Source: Pseudomonadota bacterium
GTDB lineage: Bacteria > Pseudomonadota > Alphaproteobacteria > Sphingomonadales > Sphingomonadaceae
Direction: 5' to 3'
DNA length: 20,456 nucleotides
Assembly (NCBI GenBank): GCA_023416515.1
Contig: JAEZHP010000078.1
Location: 1 to 20,456, forward strand
Below are positions 16,169-20,456 of the stretch, piece by piece. How positions within the stretch are numbered: the stretch's first letter is position 1; the number at the start of each line of letters is the position of its first letter. Under the pieces are notes generated by a model, which saw only the letters and a list, made by a program, of their open reading frames with translations, was not told where the DNA came from and ran no database searches. The translations under genes were made by a program, and so were the position numbers.

Positions 16169-18181
16169 ATGACTCAGCATTTCAAGATCGCTCTTCCCGA
16201 CGGCTCCGTGCGCGAGGTCGAGGCCGGAACCACGCCGGCCGACGTCGCCGCGGCGATCGGGCCTGGCCTCGCCAAGGCGGCGCTGGCGGCGCGGGTCAAT
16301 GGCGAGGTCCGCGACATCATGCGCCCGTTCGAGGGCGATTCGGATCTCGCACTGATCACTTCGCGTGACGAGGCCGACGCGCTCGAGCTGGTTCGGCACG
16401 ATTACGCCCACATCCTCGCCGAAGCTGTCCAGAACCTGTTCCCGAACACCCAGATCACCTTCGGCCCGGCGACCGAGGATGGCTTCTACTATGATTTCGC
16501 TCCGAGCCCGGAGCGCGGGCCGTTCACCGAGGAGGACCTCCCGGTCATCGAGGAGGAGATGCGGCGAATCATCGCTCGCGATGAGAAGCTTGTCCGCGAG
16601 GTCTGGACCCGCGAGCAGGTGCGCCAGTTCTTCCTGGACCAGGGCGAGACGTTCAAGGCCGAGTGGGTGATGGAGCTGCCCGAGGGCGAGCCGATCACCA
16701 TGTACCGCACCGGCGAGTGGCTCGACCTGTGCCGGGGGCCGCATCTGGCCTCGACCGGCAAGCTCGACCCGCAGGCGTTCAAGCTCACCCGCGTGTCGGG
16801 CGCCTATTGGCGCGGCGACCAGAAGAACGCGATGCTGAGCCGGATCTACGGTACCGGCTGGCTCAACAAGAAGCAGCTCGACGCGCACCTGGTGAGGCTC
16901 GAGGAAGCGGCCAAGCGCGACCATCGCAAGATCGGCCGCGAGATGGACCTCTTTCACCTCCAGGAGGAGGCTCACGGCTCGGTCTTCTGGCACCCCAAGG
17001 GGTATATGATCTGGCGCGAACTCGAGGCCTATATGCGCCGCAAGATGGACGGCGCCGGCTATCGCGAGATCAAGACTCCGCAGCTGATGGACATCCGCCA
17101 ATGGACCCAGTCAGGCCATTGGGGGAAATATGCCGAGAACATGTTCGCCGTCCCGGACATTGTCCCGGACGTCGACGAGGCGAGCGGAGCCGCGGCTCCG
17201 AAGGTGGCCGACGACGCCGACTGGCTTGCGATCAAGCCGATGAACTGCCCGGCGCATGTGCTCGTCTTCAAGCAGGGCATCACCAGCTACCGCGAGCTTC
17301 CGATCCGCCTGGGCGAGATGGGCTGCTGCCACCGCAACGAGCCGCACGGCGCGCTCCACGGGCTGATGCGGGTGCGCCAGTTCACTCAGGACGACGCGCA
17401 CATCTTCTGCACCGAGCGCCAGGTCGTCGACGAGGTGCGCGCCTTCTGCCGGCTGGCTGACACGGTCTACAAGGATTTCGGCTTCACCTACCACGTCAAG
17501 CTGGCGCTTCGGCCGGAGAAGCGTTTCGGAAGCGACGCCGATTGGGACAAGGCCGAGCAGGAACTTCGCGACGCCGTCGCCGAGGCCGGAATGGCCAATG
17601 CCGAATATGGCTGGGAGGAATTGCCCGGCGAAGGCGCCTTCTACGCGCCCAAGCTGGAATGGCATTTGACCGACGCGATCGGCCGCACCTGGCAGGTCGG
17701 CACCATCCAGGGCGACCGGGTGCTCCCGGAGCGCCTGGACGCGAACTATGTCGGGGAGGATGGCGAAAAGCACCGTCCGGTGATGCTCCACCGCGCCATC
17801 TTCGGTTCCTACGAGCGCTTCATCGGAATCCTGATCGAGCATTATGCGGGCAAGTTCCCGCTCTGGCTCGCGCCGGTCCAGGCGGTGGTGGCGACGATCG
17901 TTTCCGAAGCCGACGACTATGCCAAGGAGGTCGCGGCCAAGCTGGCCGCCGCCGGAATTCGGGTCGAGACGGATCTTCGCAACGAGAAGATCAACTACAA
18001 GGTGCGCGAGCACAGCCTCGCCAAGGTCCCGAACCTGATCGTCCTCGGCAAGCGCGAAGCCGAGGAGCGCACCGTCGCACTGCGCCCGCTCGGAGCCGAC
18101 GCGCGGCAAGAGGTTATCGGGCTCGACGCTCTGGTCGAGCGGCTTCGGACCGAGGCGCTGCCGCCGGATCTGCGCGGCTGA
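16169..18181 (+). CDS. thrS: Threonyl-tRNA synthetase
   Basis: Charges tRNA-Thr. 670 residues from the ATG at 16169 (MTQHFKIALPDGSVREVEAG), the start that fits family members; an in-frame ATG at 16157 would add four residues, and neither has a strong Shine-Dalgarno. Domains, numbered from 16157: TGS (about 9-70); editing domain with HDYAH (81-85) and LCRGPH (191-196); class II core with the zinc ligands Cys364 (MNCPAH), His415 (DDAHIF) and His545 (HRAIFGS); motif 2 around CCHRNEPHGALHGLMRVRQF; motif 3 in HRAIFGSYERFIGILIEHY; and a C-terminal anticodon-binding domain (about 572-670). An insert before the first zinc ligand (about 332-357) is common in alphaproteobacterial enzymes. It is followed by infC after about 105 bases, the usual pairing. 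Confidence 0.97.
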   Translation: MTQHFKIALPDGSVREVEAGTTPADVAAAIGPGLAKAALAARVNGEVRDIMRPFEGDSDLALITSRDEADALELVRHDYAHILAEAVQNLFPNTQITFGPATEDGFYYDFAPSPERGPFTEEDLPVIEEEMRRIIARDEKLVREVWTREQVRQFFLDQGETFKAEWVMELPEGEPITMYRTGEWLDLCRGPHLASTGKLDPQAFKLTRVSGAYWRGDQKNAMLSRIYGTGWLNKKQLDAHLVRLEEAAKRDHRKIGREMDLFHLQEEAHGSVFWHPKGYMIWRELEAYMRRKMDGAGYREIKTPQLMDIRQWTQSGHWGKYAENMFAVPDIVPDVDEASGAAAPKVADDADWLAIKPMNCPAHVLVFKQGITSYRELPIRLGEMGCCHRNEPHGALHGLMRVRQFTQDDAHIFCTERQVVDEVRAFCRLADTVYKDFGFTYHVKLALRPEKRFGSDADWDKAEQELRDAVAEAGMANAEYGWEELPGEGAFYAPKLEWHLTDAIGRTWQVGTIQGDRVLPERLDANYVGEDGEKHRPVMLHRAIFGSYERFIGILIEHYAGKFPLWLAPVQAVVATIVSEADDYAKEVAAKLAAAGIRVETDLRNEKINYKVREHSLAKVPNLIVLGKREAEERTVALRPLGADARQEVIGLDALVERLRTEALPPDLRG

Positions 18182-18195
18182 TCGGCCACAGGCGA

Positions 18196-18223
18196 GCCGA
18201 GATGTGGGGAGTCTCCTCTCGGC
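18196..18223 (+). promoter_or_regulatory. Hairpin between thrS and infC
   Basis: GCCGAGA (18196-18202) pairs with TCTCGGC (18217-18223), and GGAG/CTCC inside the loop could extend the structure. A short T-containing stretch (ATCTTTCATT) follows. This could be a weak terminator, an attenuator, or a structural part of the infC leader. The thermodynamic strength was not computed. Confidence 0.35.
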
Positions 18224-18273
18224 ATCTTTCATTCACCGTGCCGAGGCATTAGGTGAGCGCATTGAATCACTTC

Positions 18274-18289
18274 AGGAGTGCCGCACATA
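18274..18289 (+). promoter_or_regulatory. Start region of infC: strong RBS before an in-frame ATA
   Basis: AGGAG at 18274-18278 is the only strong Shine-Dalgarno near infC. It is eight bases before an in-frame ATA at 18287 but 20 bases before the first in-frame ATG at 18299. The in-frame GTG at 18278 overlaps the Shine-Dalgarno itself and so is unlikely. Rare AUU/AUC/AUA starts are a known autoregulatory feature of infC in several bacteria. Confidence 0.5.
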
Positions 18290-18829
18290 CGTCCGCCAAT
18301 GTCTCGCCGCCCCATGGCTCCGCCCATGAATGGCCCCCGCTTCAACGAGTTCATCCAGTCGGCGACCGTTCGAGTCATCGACGAGAAGGGTGAGAATGTC
18401 GGGGTGCTGAACACGCAGGTCGCGATTGCCCGCGCCGCCGAGGTCGGTCTCGACCTCGTCGAAGTGTCGCCCAACGCCGACCCGCCCGTCGCCAAGTTCC
18501 TCGACGTCGGCAAGTACAAGTACGAGGCGCAGAAAAAGGCGAACCTCGCCCGCAAGACGCAGAAGACGCAAGAGATCAAAGAGATCAAGATGCGTCCGAA
18601 CATCGACGATCACGACTATGACGTGAAGATGAAGAAGATCCACGACTTCATCGGCGAAGGCGACAAGGTCAAGGTGACGCTTCGTTTCCGCGGCCGCGAG
18701 CTTGCCCACGGCCAGCTCGGCATGCAGCTTCTTCAGCGGGTCCAGGAGAATGTCGGCGAGATCGCCAAGGTCGAGCAGCATCCCCGCATGGAGGGCCGCC
18801 AGATGCTGATGGTGCTCGCGCCCAAATAA
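18287..18829 (+). CDS. infC: Translation initiation factor IF-3
   Basis: IF-3 binds the 30S subunit, blocks premature 50S joining and checks start codon and initiator tRNA. From ATA at 18287 it has 180 residues; from ATG at 18299 it has 176 and begins MSRRPMAPPMNGPRFNEFI. The N-terminal domain includes VRVIDEKGENVGVL and GLDLVEVSPNADPPVAK; the linker is KYKYEAQKKANLARKTQ; the C-terminal domain has KEIKMRPNIDDHDYDVKMKK and RFRGRELAHGQLG. Length and motifs are normal. The start is uncertain: the Shine-Dalgarno at 18274-18278 points to the non-canonical ATA, while ATG 18299 is the conservative choice. IF-3 disfavours rare start codons, so an ATA start would create negative feedback. It is downstream of thrS and followed by a clear terminator. 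Confidence 0.95.
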   Translation: MRPPMSRRPMAPPMNGPRFNEFIQSATVRVIDEKGENVGVLNTQVAIARAAEVGLDLVEVSPNADPPVAKFLDVGKYKYEAQKKANLARKTQKTQEIKEIKMRPNIDDHDYDVKMKKIHDFIGEGDKVKVTLRFRGRELAHGQLGMQLLQRVQENVGEIAKVEQHPRMEGRQMLMVLAPK

Positions 18830-18852
18830 GCCTGAGCCAGGCCGATCGTGAA

Positions 18853-18880
18853 GCCCCGCCCGGTCGGCGGGGCCTTTTTC
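18853..18880 (+). terminator. Rho-independent terminator after infC
   Basis: GCCCCGCC (18853-18860) pairs perfectly with GGCGGGGC (18866-18873) around a five-base loop, then C and TTTTT (18875-18879). It lies 24 bases after the infC stop. It overlaps a second inverted repeat, GGCCTTTTTCG (18871-18881) with its complement at 18902-18912, so the T tract could instead pair downstream. Confidence 0.9.
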
Positions 18881-18973
18881 GTTGTGCCGCTGCCGGAGCT
18901 GCGAAAAAGGCCAAATCCGCCTTTCCGTAGCGTCACTGCAAAGCGATAAGTTTTGTGCTGCAACGGGTCTGTT

Positions 18974-19020
18974 GCGGAAATGCAATGAAGCGTCGAAACT
19001 CGCGGAAATGCGCGGGTTTC
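18974..19020. promoter_or_regulatory. Repeats upstream of the TonB-dependent receptor
   Basis: In the 256-bp gap between infC and the receptor gene, GCGGAAATGC occurs at 18974-18983 and again at 19002-19011. The second copy lies in the inverted repeat GAAACTCGCG (18995-19004)/CGCGGGTTTC (19011-19020), which pairs at nine of ten positions around a six-base loop. It is a candidate operator or leader hairpin for the receptor gene. No clear promoter hexamers were assigned. Confidence 0.4.
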
Positions 19021-19085
19021 GAATGGCAAATGGCCCGTTTCCATGTAGCTTCCCCTCCAAACAAGTAACGGAGGGGATGATCACG

Positions 19086-20456
19086 ATGTCCAAGGCCTAT
19101 TGGATGCTGTCGGTTGGCGCGATCGCGCTTTCGACGCCCGCTTTTGCGCAGGACAACCAGCCGACGACCGAAAGCCCGGTCGAAGCAGGCTCGGTCGACC
19201 AGGGGCAGAACGAAGACGTCGTCATCGTCACCGCACAGGGCCGCCAACAGGCCCTCCAGGACGTTCCGATCGCGGTGAACGTGATCAACGGCGAGTCTCT
19301 TCAGAACAGCGGCGCCACCGACATCCGCGCCCTCAACCAGCTCGCCCCGTCCCTGCTCGTCTCCTCGACCGGCAGCGAGGCGAACGGCTCGGCCCGAATC
19401 CGCGGAATCGGCACGGTCGGCGACAATCCGGGCCTCGAGAGCTCGGTCGCGGTGTTTATCGACGGCGTCTATCGTTCGCGTTCTGGCATCGGCCTCAACG
19501 AGCTCGGCGAGATCGAGCGGGTCGAAGTGCTTCGCGGACCGCAGGGCACGCTGTTCGGCCGCAACGCCTCCGCCGGCCTGATCCACATCATCAGCCGCCG
19601 ACCCAACATGAACGAGGTCGAGGGCTTCGCCGAACTCACTTACGGCAATTACGACCACGTCCGCGTTGCGGGCGCGATCTCCGGGCCGATCACCGAGACT
19701 CTCGGTGCGCGCCTCGACGCCGTCTATGTGCGGCGCGACGGCTTCTACACGGTCGTCAACCCGACTGGCGGCACCGAGCCGGACGTCAACGACCGCAACC
19801 GCCTGTTTACCCGCGCCCAGCTGCTGTTCGAGCCGACCGACGCGCTGTCGATCCGGCTGATCGGCGACTATACGTGGCGTGAGGAAAGCTGCTGCGGCGC
19901 GGTCTTCATCGAGACCCGCGAGACGTTCGACCCGACTCCGGCAACGCTCGGCGACTTCGCCTACTCGCCGACGGAGAACCGGATCGAGACCGTGCTTCGC
20001 TCGCTCGGCGCCCGTTTCTCGTCCGAGAACGATCCCTATAACCGCCTGATCGACGTCTCCCCGGGACGGACCTTCCTCAACGAGACGACCGATTACGGCG
20101 TGTCGATGCAGGTCAATTACGACTTCGGCAACGTCAACCTGACCTCGATCACGGCCTATCGCGGCTACAAGTCGGGCGGCGCCGGCGACATCGACTACAA
20201 CAATGTCGACATCCTCTACCGCGCGGCCGACGGCAACGTGTTCCGCGAGTTCAACACCTTCAGCCAGGAGCTTCGCTTCAACGGCACCGCGTTCGGCGGA
20301 ATGCTGGACTGGCTCGTCGGCGGCTATTTCGCTCAGGAAGACCTGACCGTCGTCGACAACACTCACTTCGGCAGCCAGTACGGCGCCTTCGCCGCGTGCC
20401 GCCTCGTCGCGACCCTCAACCCGGCCGCAGCGCTTCGCAACCCGGCTGCTCCGGGT
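19086..20456 (+). CDS. TonB-dependent outer-membrane receptor (3' end outside window)
   Basis: 457 codons are visible, open to the right edge. The start is the ATG at 19086, with GGAGGGG at 19070-19076 at good spacing; the in-frame ATG at 19077 abuts that site. A signal peptide, MSKAYWMLSVGAIALSTPAFA, is cleaved before Gln22. A TonB-box-like EDVVIVTAQ (43-51) precedes the plug domain (about 55-172), with PIAVNVINGESL, RIRGIGT, SVAVFIDGVYRSR and ERVEVLRGPQGTLFGRNASAG. Then beta-barrel strands begin (GFAELTYGNYDHVRVAGAIS onward). This is the long receptor type abundant in sphingomonads, where it imports siderophores, vitamins, glycans or other large substrates. The substrate cannot be told from the visible part. 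The RBS is strong and the gene is preceded by repeats. Confidence 0.95.
   Translation, partial: MSKAYWMLSVGAIALSTPAFAQDNQPTTESPVEAGSVDQGQNEDVVIVTAQGRQQALQDVPIAVNVINGESLQNSGATDIRALNQLAPSLLVSSTGSEANGSARIRGIGTVGDNPGLESSVAVFIDGVYRSRSGIGLNELGEIERVEVLRGPQGTLFGRNASAGLIHIISRRPNMNEVEGFAELTYGNYDHVRVAGAISGPITETLGARLDAVYVRRDGFYTVVNPTGGTEPDVNDRNRLFTRAQLLFEPTDALSIRLIGDYTWREESCCGAVFIETRETFDPTPATLGDFAYSPTENRIETVLRSLGARFSSENDPYNRLIDVSPGRTFLNETTDYGVSMQVNYDFGNVNLTSITAYRGYKSGGAGDIDYNNVDILYRAADGNVFREFNTFSQELRFNGTAFGGMLDWLVGGYFAQEDLTVVDNTHFGSQYGAFAACRLVATLNPAAALRNPAAPG

Noticed and set aside
18278..18280. GTG at 18278 as the infC start
   Set aside because: It overlaps the AGGAG Shine-Dalgarno, which leaves it no upstream ribosome site.
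18933..20366. 477-residue open frame on the minus strand opposite the TonB receptor
   Set aside because: It overlaps the clearly coding receptor sequence with a signal peptide, plug motifs and RBS; the antisense product has no domain.

Overview
The window reads as chromosomal DNA of a GC-rich alphaproteobacterium, most likely a sphingomonad. The basis is the style of the proteins (Rrf2-led suf operon, IF-3 with an RRPMAPP start, DUF6491-like and SIMPL proteins, a long TonB receptor), the strong GC bias, and the compact gene packing with ATGA stop/start overlaps. No tRNA, rRNA, CRISPR array, transposase or phage gene was found. Almost every base is housekeeping coding sequence.

Layout. Positions 1-4361 (minus strand) hold the front of a SUF iron-sulfur cluster operon: Rrf2-type regulator, sufB, a small lipoprotein gene, sufC and sufD, the last running off the left edge. 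The first four genes overlap by 1-4 bases. Positions 4466-5783 (plus) carry pyrD and a small DUF2061 membrane protein. Positions 5780-7507 (minus) encode a lipoprotein gamma-glutamyltransferase. Positions 7711-9504 (plus) encode a long-chain acyl-CoA synthetase. Positions 9508-11089 (minus) form a glyoxalase cluster, gloA-gloB-lipoprotein. Positions 11194-11922 (plus) encode a SIMPL-domain protein. Positions 11910-14994 (minus) form a five-gene unit: four-TM protein, short XRE regulator, exported alpha/beta hydrolase, ABHD10-like hydrolase, TPR protein. Positions 15157-16056 (minus) encode a DUF2171-TM-OmpA fusion. Positions 16169-18829 (plus) carry thrS and infC with a clear terminator, and 19086 to the right edge is the start of a TonB-dependent receptor.

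The most unusual content is a family of C-rich/G-rich palindromic repeats confined to the suf operon. One copy (1836-1952, 117 bp) sits in frame inside sufC and adds about 39 residues to an otherwise normal SufC ATPase. A second (1115-1265) separates sufC from sufD and ends on the base before the sufD start codon, so that the only visible Shine-Dalgarno of sufD lies inside a 12-bp hairpin. A third hairpin (9-31) is read through at the 3' end of sufD. The two complete copies are built from two inverted modules, each a hairpin plus a four-G-tract motif able in principle to form a G-quadruplex. This resembles REP/REPIN elements and the protein-inserting palindromic elements known from Rickettsia. 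I cannot tell without a genome search whether this family has been described.
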